Positions 9,068 to 17,287 of a stretch of DNA of 64,000 nt are shown here, piece after piece. The position numbers and the translations under genes are program-made. The first letter of the stretch is position 1, and each line of letters starts with the position of its first letter. The notes below the pieces were generated by a model, which had not been told where the DNA came from, ran no database searches, and saw only the letters and a program-made list of their open reading frames with translations. This stretch comes from Cytophagaceae bacterium (GTDB lineage Bacteria > Bacteroidota > Bacteroidia > Cytophagales > Flexibacteraceae): positions 1 through 64,000 of the forward strand of contig JAIYDB010000069.1 of the NCBI GenBank assembly GCA_027487695.1, written 5' to 3'.

Positions 9068-10321
9068 CTACTCGGAATATTTTTTAAAAATTACCGCAGC
9101 ATTATGGCCTCCAAAACCGAACGTATTGCTCAATGCATAGTTAATTTCTCTATGCTGTGCAGCGTTTAAGGTAAGGTTTAGGGCAGGATCAATAGCCTCA
9201 TCTCTATTAAAGTTATTAATAGTTGGAGGTACTATGCCTTTATTCATAGCCAAAATACAAGCTACAGCTTCAATTGCACCTGCGGCACCTAAAAGGTGAC
9301 CCGTCATACTCTTAGTTGAACTGATGTTCATCTTGTATGCGTGTTCACCAAATAGTTGCTGGATAGCCTTAATTTCGGCTACATCGCCTAGTGGAGTAGA
9401 TGTACCATGGGTATTGATATAATCAATTACCTCGGCTGTTATGCCTGCATCTTCCAAAGCATTTTTCATTACGTTAAATGCACCTAATCCTTCAGGATGT
9501 GGAGCAGTATAATGATATGCATCGGCAGTTGCACCACCACCTACTAGTTCAGCGTAAATATGCGCACCTCTAGCTTTTGCGTGCTCGTATTCTTCCAATA
9601 CCAATGCACCAGCACCTTCACCCAAAATAAAACCATCGCGGTCTTTATCATAAGGTCTTGATGCAGTTGCAGGATCGTCATTACGCTCACTCATTGCCTT
9701 CATCACACTAAAGCCGCCTACACCAGGAATAGTGATAGCTGCTTCTGAACCTCCTGTTACAATAGCATCGGCTTTGCCAAGTCTTATGTAATTGAAAGCA
9801 TCAATAATAGAGTGAGTAGCACTTGCGCAAGCAGAAACTGCTGAAAAGTTTGGACCTCTAAAACCATATTTAATTGAAATATGTCCTGGAGCCAAGTCAA
9901 TAATCATCTTCACAATGAAGAATGGCGAAAACCTAGGTGTGCCATCGCCTTTGTTGAAGTTGGTTACTTCTTCATAAAAAGTTTGTAAACCACCAATGCC
10001 AGAGCCCCATAGTACACCTACTCTGTCTGGGTTTACGTTAGCCTCAACCAGGCCTGCATCTGCAACGGCCTGGTCTGCGGCAATAACTGCGAATTGAGTA
10101 AAGAGATCCATTTTCTTGGCCTCTTTACGATCAATAAACTCATATGGGTCAAAATTCTTTAGCTCACAAGCAAAGCGCGTTTTGAACTTAGAAGCATCGA
10201 AACGAGTGATTGGTGCGGCACCACTAACACCATTACTGAGACCATCCCAGAATTGTTGTACGGTATTACCTATAGGGGTTAGAGCTCCTAAACCTGTAAC
10301 GACTACACGCTTTAATTGCAT
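9068..10321 (-). CDS. fabF: 3-oxoacyl-[acyl-carrier-protein] synthase II
   Basis: Condensing enzyme of fatty acid elongation. The Cys-His-His triad is visible as VSACASATHS (C165), NTHGTSTPLGD and TGHLLGAAGAIEA, with the C-terminal SNTFGFGGHNAAVIF. The length of 417 residues is standard. Its substrate carrier ACP is encoded 80 bases upstream and rnc follows. Confidence 0.97.
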   Translation of the reverse strand: MQLKRVVVTGLGALTPIGNTVQQFWDGLSNGVSGAAPITRFDASKFKTRFACELKNFDPYEFIDRKEAKKMDLFTQFAVIAADQAVADAGLVEANVNPDRVGVLWGSGIGGLQTFYEEVTNFNKGDGTPRFSPFFIVKMIIDLAPGHISIKYGFRGPNFSAVSACASATHSIIDAFNYIRLGKADAIVTGGSEAAITIPGVGGFSVMKAMSERNDDPATASRPYDKDRDGFILGEGAGALVLEEYEHAKARGAHIYAELVGGGATADAYHYTAPHPEGLGAFNVMKNALEDAGITAEVIDYINTHGTSTPLGDVAEIKAIQQLFGEHAYKMNISSTKSMTGHLLGAAGAIEAVACILAMNKGIVPPTINNFNRDEAIDPALNLTLNAAQHREINYALSNTFGFGGHNAAVIFKKYSE

Positions 10322-10401
10322 AAACGGACTTTATTTAAGCGAAGAATTTGGTGATTAACTGTAAATTTAGCCTAATAGGCTATTTGCAAAGGGTTACTCA
10401 A

Positions 10402-10638
10402 TTACTTCTTTGCTTCTTCTAAGAAGCTGATGGCCTGACCAACAGTAGTAATTTTTTCAGCTTGCTCATCAGGGATTTGAATTTCAAATTCCTTTTCGAA
10501 TTCCATGATCAATTCAACGGTATCCAATGAGTCGGCACCCAAATCATTTGAAAAGCTTGCCTCGTTGGTAAGGTCGGCCTCAGCTACGTTTAGCTTTTCA
10601 GCAATAATTGCTTTTACTTTTGATGCTATTTCAGACAT
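10402..10638 (-). CDS. acpP: Acyl carrier protein
   Basis: Carries the growing acyl chain on 4'-phosphopantetheine attached to Ser37 in [11 protein letters not shown]. It is 78 residues, acidic and helical, with the usual [20 protein letters not shown] second half. It is the first gene of acpP-fabF-rnc, with a promoter at 10699-10729. Confidence 0.97.
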   Translation of the reverse strand: MSEIASKVKAIIAEKLNVAEADLTNEASFSNDLGADSLDTVELIMEFEKEFEIQIPDEQAEKITTVGQAISFLEEAKK

Positions 10639-10698
10639 TCTAGTAGTTGTTTATTTTTGTTTAAGCGTTGCAAATAAATAGACTTTGCGTTGGAAGTA

Positions 10699-10729
10699 CA
10701 AATATAAAGTTCAGAACTTATACTGCAAC
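10699..10729 (-). promoter_or_regulatory. Promoter of the acpP operon
   Basis: On the minus strand GTTG (10729-10726) and TATATTTG (10706-10699) are exactly 19 bases apart, one mismatch from the Bacteroidota consensus. The predicted start near 10692 leaves a leader of about 55 bases before acpP. Confidence 0.55.
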
Positions 10730-10774
10730 CGTACAGAAGGTATTTAATTGAGGGGGTAAAATTAGCGTTTATCT

Positions 10775-11128
10775 TTATATAACGTCCTGAAAATATCTGA
10801 TTTTTATTTCAGCACCTTCCCCTTCAATAGCCACAACATCAATCCTAAAGTTGGTGTAAGCCTCATTTTGAGCCATAAAGGCGTTAATAGCAGCTCCCAT
10901 TGTTTGAAGTTTTTTTTCAGTTACAAAGTTTTCTGGGTTGCCATATTCGGTTTTTGCCCTGTATTTTACTTCTACAAATATCACCCAACCATTTTCAGCA
11001 GTAACTATCAAATCTATTTCAGCATGTTTATGCCGCCAATTTCTAGCCAAAATCTGGTATCCAAGCCCTTCTAAGTAAATTTCAGCAAGGCGTTCGGCAT
11101 CGGCGCCTTTGTTATTTATAGGTAACAT
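10775..11128 (-). CDS. YraN/UPF0102 family endonuclease-like protein
   Basis: A 117-residue protein with the restriction-endonuclease-like core: GADAERLAEIYLEGLGYQIL, then the acidic HKHAEIDLIV and VIFVEVKYR, which supply the D...ExK-type catalytic residues, and the ending IRYFQDVI. The family is widespread and a role in DNA processing is suspected but not established. It reads away from the divergent isomerase gene. Confidence 0.88.
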   Translation of the reverse strand: MLPINNKGADAERLAEIYLEGLGYQILARNWRHKHAEIDLIVTAENGWVIFVEVKYRAKTEYGNPENFVTEKKLQTMGAAINAFMAQNEAYTNFRIDVVAIEGEGAEIKIRYFQDVI

Positions 11129-11191
11129 TGCTATCCTATGGTGGGTTTTGGTTTACTTTGCCCTTAAATTACTAGAGTTTATTCTTTTAAT

Positions 11192-12187
11192 ATGCAACAA
11201 CTCATTCAAAATTTTAGCAAGCAGCTACACGAAGCCCTAGCCATTTCGGCAGGTGCGCAACTTACAAAAGGCTCTGAACCTATCCATAACGTAGTTATAG
11301 CAGGTATGGGCGGAAGCGGTATTGGTGGTAACCTAGTTACAGCTTGGACCGGTGCCGATGTTATTGTGCCTATCACAATTAGCAAATCGTACGAAGCACC
11401 AGGCTTTATTAGCAAGAACACCCTTTTCATTGCTTGCTCATTTAGCGGTGGGACTGAAGAAACTTTAGCTGCTACTGATCAGGCGCTTGCAAAAGGTGCT
11501 AAAGTAGTGTGCATTACTTCAGGTGGAAAGCTTGGCGAAATTGCTGCTGCTCATAAATTAGATGTGATTAAAATACCTGGCGAAAGCGGTAGCCCACGTG
11601 CTAGCATTGGTTATAGCTTTGTGCAAATCATGACCATTTTAGCTTTCTATGGTCTTATTCCATCAGCTCAAACAGAAGCATTTGCAGAATCTGCTGCTTT
11701 GTTAGATGCCGAACAAGCTGATATTCAAGCACAAGCTAAGGCTCTTGCTAAGTCTATGGAAAACAAACTACCTATCTTCTATGCCGATCATAAGCTAGAA
11801 GGTGTTGTAGTGCGTACCATGCAACAGATTGCTGAAAACAGTAAGCAACTTAGCCACTGCAATGTGTTTCCTGAAATGAACCACAATGAGCTTGTAGGTT
11901 GGATGTTCGCTAAAAACATTTTCGAAAACAGCTATACAGTAATTCTTCGTACCACACACGATTTCCCTCGTACAAGTGTACGTATGGATATTAGCAAGGG
12001 TATTTTCAGCAAAGTAAATCCGAATGTTGTGGATTTACATGCTAAAGGAACTAGCTTCATTGCTCAAAGCATTTACTTAATTCACCTTTTAGACTGGGTA
12101 AGTTTCTTCCTAGCTGAAGTGAATGGTGTAGATCCTTTCCCTGTAGATGCCATTTCTTTCTTAAAGAACGAGCTTGCTAAAGTTTAA
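11192..12187 (+). CDS. Bifunctional phosphoglucose/phosphomannose isomerase
   Basis: Interconverts fructose 6-phosphate with glucose 6-phosphate or mannose 6-phosphate, linking glycolysis to sugar-nucleotide supply. It has two SIS domains. The first has VVIAGMGGSGIGGNLVTAW and the phosphate loop SCSFSGGTEET; the catalytic segment is NVFPEMNHNELVGW. The 331 residues fit the short archaeal/bacterial PGI/PMI type, not the classical PGI. Its stop overlaps the lipB start (TAATG). Confidence 0.88.
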   Translation: MQQLIQNFSKQLHEALAISAGAQLTKGSEPIHNVVIAGMGGSGIGGNLVTAWTGADVIVPITISKSYEAPGFISKNTLFIACSFSGGTEETLAATDQALAKGAKVVCITSGGKLGEIAAAHKLDVIKIPGESGSPRASIGYSFVQIMTILAFYGLIPSAQTEAFAESAALLDAEQADIQAQAKALAKSMENKLPIFYADHKLEGVVVRTMQQIAENSKQLSHCNVFPEMNHNELVGWMFAKNIFENSYTVILRTTHDFPRTSVRMDISKGIFSKVNPNVVDLHAKGTSFIAQSIYLIHLLDWVSFFLAEVNGVDPFPVDAISFLKNELAKV

Positions 12188-12909
12188 TGACTTACAAGCA
12201 GAATAAAATAGTACAATTTGAAAACCTAGGCCTGCTGTCCTATCAGCAGGCTTGGGACTTTCAAACACAACTTTTTGATGGTGTTATTGCCCAGAAAAAC
12301 GCCAATAGAAATTTGGCTGATGAGGATATAACCCTTACTGATAACTATTTACTTTTTTTAGAACACCCTCCTGTTTATACCTTAGGTAAAAGTGGAAAGC
12401 CAGAAAACTTGCTTATTTCTGAAACTGAGCTTATTGAAAAAGGTATTGAATACTTTCCAATAAACAGAGGTGGCGATATTACCTTTCACGGTCCGCAGCA
12501 GTTGGTGGGTTACCCTATTTTAGATCTGGAGAACTTTTTTACTGACATTCATAAATACCTCCGTTACCTAGAAGAAGCCATCATTTTGACCTGTGCCGAC
12601 TATGGCGTTGAAGCAGGCAGATCTGAAGGCTTTACAGGAGTTTGGATTGAAAACAGAAAAATATGTGCCATTGGGGTACGTACAAGTAGGTGGGTAAGTA
12701 TGCACGGTTTCGCCTTTAATATCAATACAAATTTAGGCTACTTTAAAAATATAATCCCTTGCAACATCAGCGATAAGGATGTTACCTCTTTAGAAAGAGA
12801 AACGGGCAAAAAGCAAGATTTCTTAGAGGTTGCTGAAAGAGTAAAATACCACATAGCACAACTTTTTGAAATGCAAATTGTGCCCGCTAAACTTTGGGAT
12901 AAAGCCTAA
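12187..12909 (+). CDS. lipB: Octanoyl-ACP:protein N-octanoyltransferase
   Basis: Transfers octanoyl from ACP to lipoyl domains, the first step of lipoate synthesis. The signature RGGDITFHGPQQLVGYPILDL (split here as RGGDITFHGPQQ and LVGYPILDL), the lysine in NRKICAIGV and the catalytic cysteine in NIIPCNISDKDVTSL are all present. The 240 residues are normal. lipA is not in the window. The gene is convergent with rsgA with only five bases between them. Confidence 0.95.
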   Translation: MTYKQNKIVQFENLGLLSYQQAWDFQTQLFDGVIAQKNANRNLADEDITLTDNYLLFLEHPPVYTLGKSGKPENLLISETELIEKGIEYFPINRGGDITFHGPQQLVGYPILDLENFFTDIHKYLRYLEEAIILTCADYGVEAGRSEGFTGVWIENRKICAIGVRTSRWVSMHGFAFNINTNLGYFKNIIPCNISDKDVTSLERETGKKQDFLEVAERVKYHIAQLFEMQIVPAKLWDKA

Positions 12910-12914
12910 TTGAA

Positions 12915-13838
12915 CTATCGACGGTTATCGTCTTCAAACAAAATACTCAAGTAGCTTTGGTATCGGGAAATTGAAATTTCGCCATCATCTACTGCTTGCT
13001 TAATTACACAGCCTGGCTCATTTACGTGAATACAATTATGGTATTTGCATTGATTTAGCTTTTCACGCATCTCAGGAAAGTAGTGGCTAATGTTGGCCGC
13101 TTCCAATTCAATCATACCTAATTCTTTAATACCTGGGGTATCAATAATAAAGGTATCAGGCTCAAGTTCAAACATTTGAGCAAAGGTGGTGGTATGCTTT
13201 CCCTTGTTAGCAAACGTAGAAATAATATCTGTTCTTAAATCTAAATCTGGTGCAATGGTATTTACCAAGGTGCTCTTCCCTACCCCACTATGACCTGTGA
13301 GTAAAGTTGTTTTGCCCTTTAATAATTCATAAAAGGCATCGATATTCAAATTAGAAACTGTAGAGGTAATTAAGGTTTTGTAGCCGATTGATTGGTACAT
13401 ACCTACTGCCTCTTCAATATAGGCTCGTTCATCGTCTTCCAGTAAATCCCATTTGTTAAACACTACAACGGATGGAATTCTAAAGCTTTCGGCATTCACT
13501 AAAAATCGATCAATAAAGCCTAAACTTGTTCTGGGCATAGTAAGACTGGCAATAAGCATAGCCTGGTCAATATTAGCGGCAACGATATGACCGTGAGCCG
13601 TTTTATGCACCGATTTACGAATGATATAATTGGTTCTATCGCCTATCTCCGTGATGATACAAGTTTCAGATTGGTCTTCCTGATGGAAAGTAACCCTATC
13701 GCCAACGGCTAAAGGATTAGTAATTTTCTTATCGTTCAGTTTGAATTTACCACGCAACCTACAGCGAAAAATTCTACCTGTTTCAGCATCCTGTACTTCA
13801 TACCAAGAACCGGTAGACTTAATCACTATTCCAACCAT
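12915..13838 (-). CDS. rsgA: Small ribosomal subunit biogenesis GTPase RsgA
   Basis: Circularly permuted GTPase that checks late 30S maturation. An N-terminal OB domain (about 1-75) precedes the permuted G motifs: G4 VFNKWDLL, G1 GHSGVGKSTLVN, then G3 DTPGIKELG. The C-terminal zinc knuckle has CKYHNCIHVNEPGC. The length is 307 residues. Confidence 0.96.
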   Translation of the reverse strand: MVGIVIKSTGSWYEVQDAETGRIFRCRLRGKFKLNDKKITNPLAVGDRVTFHQEDQSETCIITEIGDRTNYIIRKSVHKTAHGHIVAANIDQAMLIASLTMPRTSLGFIDRFLVNAESFRIPSVVVFNKWDLLEDDERAYIEEAVGMYQSIGYKTLITSTVSNLNIDAFYELLKGKTTLLTGHSGVGKSTLVNTIAPDLDLRTDIISTFANKGKHTTTFAQMFELEPDTFIIDTPGIKELGMIELEAANISHYFPEMREKLNQCKYHNCIHVNEPGCVIKQAVDDGEISISRYQSYLSILFEDDNRR

Positions 13839-13924
13839 AATTTTTTCTTATCGAGATTTTGAATATTAAGGTGCAAAAATGCACATATTTGTTGCATAGC
13901 TCACCTTGTTTTTAAGCTTTGTCT

Positions 13925-13932
13925 TAGTTTTG
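13925..13932 (+). promoter_or_regulatory. -7 promoter box TAGTTTTG, likely leaderless mRNA
   Basis: The box ends only five bases before the ATG at 13938, so transcription should start at or next to the start codon. The upstream box is weak (CTTG at 13905-13908, spacing 16). Confidence 0.45.
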
Positions 13933-13937
13933 TACCC

Positions 13938-14444
13938 ATGGTTACTGAAAGCACCCTTATTCTGAACGCCGAACAAATTGCCCACAAGGTTAGGCGAATG
14001 GCTTATGAAATCCTTGAAAAGAATTATGGCTACCAATCCATAGTGCTGGCAGGTATTAAGGGACAAGGTTACGCTTTAGCGTCTTTGTTGCATGAAGAGT
14101 TGGTGGCAATGGGCGGAATTAAGTCAACCCTTGCTTGCATAACGCTAACTAAACACGCCCAAACCCAGCCTGAGGTACATTTAGACCTTGCCCTTCACAA
14201 CAGCCACCAAGAGGTAGTTGTAGTGGTAGATGATGTGCTACTTACTGGAAAAACATTGCTGCACGCTTTGCAGCCCTTTGTGCAGTGGGAGCTTAAGAAA
14301 CTACAAGTAGCGGTTTTGGTAGATAGAAACTATGCTACCTACCCAATTAAAGCCAACTATGTTGGCTACGCCCTTAGTACAACCATTGATGAACACGTAG
14401 AAGTTGAACTAATGGCCGAAACCAAAGCGGTTTACTTGCGCTAG
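13938..14444 (+). CDS. Phosphoribosyltransferase, PyrR-like
   Basis: Type I phosphoribosyltransferase fold of 168 residues. The PRPP-binding loop is VVVVVDDVLLTGKTLLHAL (about 93-111), and SIVLAGIKGQGYALASLL matches the PyrR pyrophosphate loop region. PyrR proteins act as uracil phosphoribosyltransferase and, in some phyla, as pyr attenuation regulators. No pyr operon is adjacent, though pyrF is 17 kb away, so the regulatory role is doubtful. It lies 20 bases upstream of comEC. It lacks the zinc-finger domain of the competence protein ComF, so I do not call it comF. Confidence 0.75.
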   Translation: MVTESTLILNAEQIAHKVRRMAYEILEKNYGYQSIVLAGIKGQGYALASLLHEELVAMGGIKSTLACITLTKHAQTQPEVHLDLALHNSHQEVVVVVDDVLLTGKTLLHALQPFVQWELKKLQVAVLVDRNYATYPIKANYVGYALSTTIDEHVEVELMAETKAVYLR

Positions 14445-14464
14445 TTATTGCTTACCAAACTGTT

Positions 14465-16399
14465 ATGAAATGGAATGGGCAACCTTTTTTAGTTATTGCT
14501 GTAGCCTTTGCTATGGGTATAATTCTAAATAAGGAATTGCCATTTAATTCTGGTCTATCTGTTATAGGTTTACTTTTAGCTTCAGTATTTGGGTTATTTA
14601 AATTATTTAAGAGCAAGCTTTCAGGATTAGTAATTCCTGCTTTTTCACTTTTGTTGGGTTTTGGTAGTGCTGAAATTAGCAATGAACGAAGCCCAGACCT
14701 TATCCATTTAAAGCCTCACATTGCTTGGGGAGGCTATATCAGCTCACCAATTGCAGATAAGGATAAGTACTTTCAAGCGGTTGTAGAAGCTGAATACTAT
14801 TTGGATAGTTCAGGTACCCTAATTCCTTGCACAGGTAAGGTGATGGTTAACTTTTTAAAGGATAGTATTAACAACCATTTGGAATATGGCAAAGGCTATC
14901 AGTTTGTTGGCAAGGTAGATACAATTCAAGCACCTTTAAACCCGGGTAGTTTTAACTATAAAGCCTACTTAGAGAATAAGTATATCTACGCGAAGTTTTA
15001 CGCAAAAACTTGTCAGCCAATTAGCTTACAAGGTGGTAATCCAATATTGTTTTGGGCGCTAAAGGCAAGAAACTTTTGCGCTGAATCCTTAGAAAAAGTA
15101 CTTACTACCCCAGAATCTAAGGCTGTGGGTTTAGGCCTTACCCTCGGCATTAAGGATTATATAGACGCTGAAACAACTCGTTACTTTCAAGATACTGGAA
15201 CCTTGCACGCCTTGGCAGTAAGTGGTGCCCACCTGCAAATCATTTTTATGGTGCTAGGCTTTAGTTTGCAACGATTTAAAAAGCCTAAAACACAGCGGTA
15301 TTATCTCTTTAGCGTCTTACTAGGGATTTGGTCTTTTGCCTTCATAACGGGATGGTGTGCTTCTGTTTTGAGGGCGGCTATTATGTACACAGTTTTTCTT
15401 ATTGGTCAGAGTAAGGGGTATTACAAACTTAGTTGGAACCAATTAGGATTCAGTGCATTTCTATTGCTACTGGTTGACCCTAACTACCTTTATGATGTTG
15501 GTTTTCAGCTAAGTTATGCAGCTATTGCTGGGATTGCCATAGCTTCCCAATTCTGGCCTACTGATGCTTTGAGCATTAACAAGGTATATCGGTATTTCTT
15601 AAATACAGTAATCGCTACTATAGGCGCAACAATGGGTACCGCAATTATTAGTGCGTTCTATTTTCACCAATTTCCAATTTGGTTTTTGCCCGCCAACTTA
15701 GTTGCTGTGCCATTAACTGCAGTTTTGCTGCCGCTAACTTTACTTTCAATACCATTTAGTTTAATTAGTGAACTTTTGCCTTGGTTAAGCTTAGCACTAA
15801 ATAGCTTTTATAGCTACCTAATTGAACTCATGAAGTCTATAGCTTCACTACCATTTGCCGTAGTTAACCATATCTATTTTGATGCGTGGCAATGCCTAGG
15901 TTTTAATGTGGTTAGTGCCTTGTTTTTGAGTTACTATTTAAAACCAGAAAGAATAACAGGGATTTTGTTAGCAGGCACAGGCATTTTATTCGCCTTATAT
16001 TCTGGCTGGCAAACTTGGAAGTTTAACCAAGTTGAAGAGGTTATCGTTTGGCATAACCCGAAAGCTGTACTTGTCACTTACAGACAAAACGGAATTACAA
16101 CTGCCTTAGCAACAGGTTCCCTTGAAAACTATATCCAACAAAGCTTAACTAATTATGCAGAAGGCAATATCACATTCAAAAAGGTAAAATCGGCTTTCAA
16201 ATTGAACATCAAAGATTGTTGTCTCCATTACAATCAGGCTCCTTGCGATAGCACTTGTTTACTTATTACAACCTCACCTTTTGAAAAGGAAGGGTTACAC
16301 AGTAAAAATATACTGGTGTACAAATACGCTCAAGCTAATTTTCAGGGCTATCAAACTGCTAAAAGTGGGGCCTATAAATTCAAATTGAAAGCCTTATAA
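14465..16399 (+). CDS. comEC: ComEC/Rec2-family DNA-uptake membrane channel
   Basis: Inner-membrane protein that passes single-stranded DNA into the cytoplasm during natural transformation. It has an N-terminal helix pair and OB-like domain (about 30-180, GYISSPIADKDKYFQAVVEA) and the Competence domain with the signature TLHALAVSGAHLQIIFMVLGF, followed by about eight membrane helices to residue 510. The C-terminal 120 residues are soluble and have no HxHxDH motif, so the metallo-beta-lactamase domain of full-length ComEC is missing. The end overlaps convergent miaA by six bases. Confidence 0.88.
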   Translation: MKWNGQPFLVIAVAFAMGIILNKELPFNSGLSVIGLLLASVFGLFKLFKSKLSGLVIPAFSLLLGFGSAEISNERSPDLIHLKPHIAWGGYISSPIADKDKYFQAVVEAEYYLDSSGTLIPCTGKVMVNFLKDSINNHLEYGKGYQFVGKVDTIQAPLNPGSFNYKAYLENKYIYAKFYAKTCQPISLQGGNPILFWALKARNFCAESLEKVLTTPESKAVGLGLTLGIKDYIDAETTRYFQDTGTLHALAVSGAHLQIIFMVLGFSLQRFKKPKTQRYYLFSVLLGIWSFAFITGWCASVLRAAIMYTVFLIGQSKGYYKLSWNQLGFSAFLLLLVDPNYLYDVGFQLSYAAIAGIAIASQFWPTDALSINKVYRYFLNTVIATIGATMGTAIISAFYFHQFPIWFLPANLVAVPLTAVLLPLTLLSIPFSLISELLPWLSLALNSFYSYLIELMKSIASLPFAVVNHIYFDAWQCLGFNVVSALFLSYYLKPERITGILLAGTGILFALYSGWQTWKFNQVEEVIVWHNPKAVLVTYRQNGITTALATGSLENYIQQSLTNYAEGNITFKKVKSAFKLNIKDCCLHYNQAPCDSTCLLITTSPFEKEGLHSKNILVYKYAQANFQGYQTAKSGAYKFKLKAL

Positions 16400-17287
16400 C
16401 CACTTCACAATTGAAGAAATATCCACATCTGAAGCAAACCATTGCATTTCTGGATGTTGGTTTTTAAACCAGGTAAGCTGACGCTTAGCGTAGTTGCGGG
16501 TATTCTTTTTAATAAGTTCAATAGCCTCTGGGAGCGTTAGTTCACCCGCCAAATAACTAAACAATTCAGAATAGCCTACCGTTCGTAAAGCTTGCAAATG
16601 CTTAAATGGCTCAAGTGCTGTTACTTCTTCTAGTAAACCTTGTGCCATCATTTGGTCAACCCGTAAATCGCACCTTTGGTAAAGAGCTTCCCTACTCCAT
16701 TCATAACCAATTTCTTTCACTTGAAAAGGTAATTCTTTAGGGGTTCCCTTTCTGAAATGGGAAAATGGCTTTCCCGTAGTTCTAATCACCTCTAAAGCAC
16801 GTAAAAGTCTGGCGTGGTTTTGGGTATCCGTTTGATTATAAAATTCAGGGTCGGCTGTACTAACTTCGTTTTGTAACCAATCCAAACCTTTTTCCTTAAA
16901 CTCTTGATTTAGGGAATCTCGTAATTCTGTTGAAATAGTTGGCATTTCATCAACTCCTTGTAGTAACGCTTTAATGTACATACCACTACCACCAACTAAA
17001 ACTACTTGGTTATGCCGCTCAAATAAAGCTTTAAGAACCTTTTCAGCTGCCTCAGCATAGCTGGCAATGGTATATGGTTCAGCTACACTTAAATGCCCTA
17101 ATAAATGATGCGGTACGCCTTCTAATTCTTCGTCTTTAGGCTTTGCTGTGCCTATACTTAACTCCTTATAAAATTGTCTGGAATCAGCATTTACTACTTC
17201 GGTATGGTAATTCTTTGCTATTTGAACAGCCAAGCCAGTTTTACCACTAGCAGTTGGACCGCCAATAACTATGAGGGTCTTCTGCAT
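16394..17287 (-). CDS. miaA: tRNA dimethylallyltransferase
   Basis: Adds the isopentenyl group to N6 of A37 in tRNAs reading UNN codons. The P-loop GGPTASGKTGLAVQIA, NADSRQFYKELSIGTAKP, LVGGSGMYIKALLQG and the C-terminal RNYAKRQLTWFKNQ are family hallmarks. It is 297 residues. It starts immediately after the nhaD stop (TAAATG), so it is translated from the nhaD transcript. Confidence 0.96.
   Translation of the reverse strand: MQKTLIVIGGPTASGKTGLAVQIAKNYHTEVVNADSRQFYKELSIGTAKPKDEELEGVPHHLLGHLSVAEPYTIASYAEAAEKVLKALFERHNQVVLVGGSGMYIKALLQGVDEMPTISTELRDSLNQEFKEKGLDWLQNEVSTADPEFYNQTDTQNHARLLRALEVIRTTGKPFSHFRKGTPKELPFQVKEIGYEWSREALYQRCDLRVDQMMAQGLLEEVTALEPFKHLQALRTVGYSELFSYLAGELTLPEAIELIKKNTRNYAKRQLTWFKNQHPEMQWFASDVDISSIVKWL

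Noticed and set aside
10368-10382. Small hairpin TAGCCT-AAT-AGGCTA between acpP and fabF
   Set aside because: Six base pairs and no T run on the transcribed strand; acpP and fabF are expected to be cotranscribed. It could be a processing site but there is no support.
13938-14444. Reading the phosphoribosyltransferase as the competence protein ComF
   Set aside because: No N-terminal zinc finger and the PRPP loop fits PyrR better; only its position next to comEC suggested ComF.
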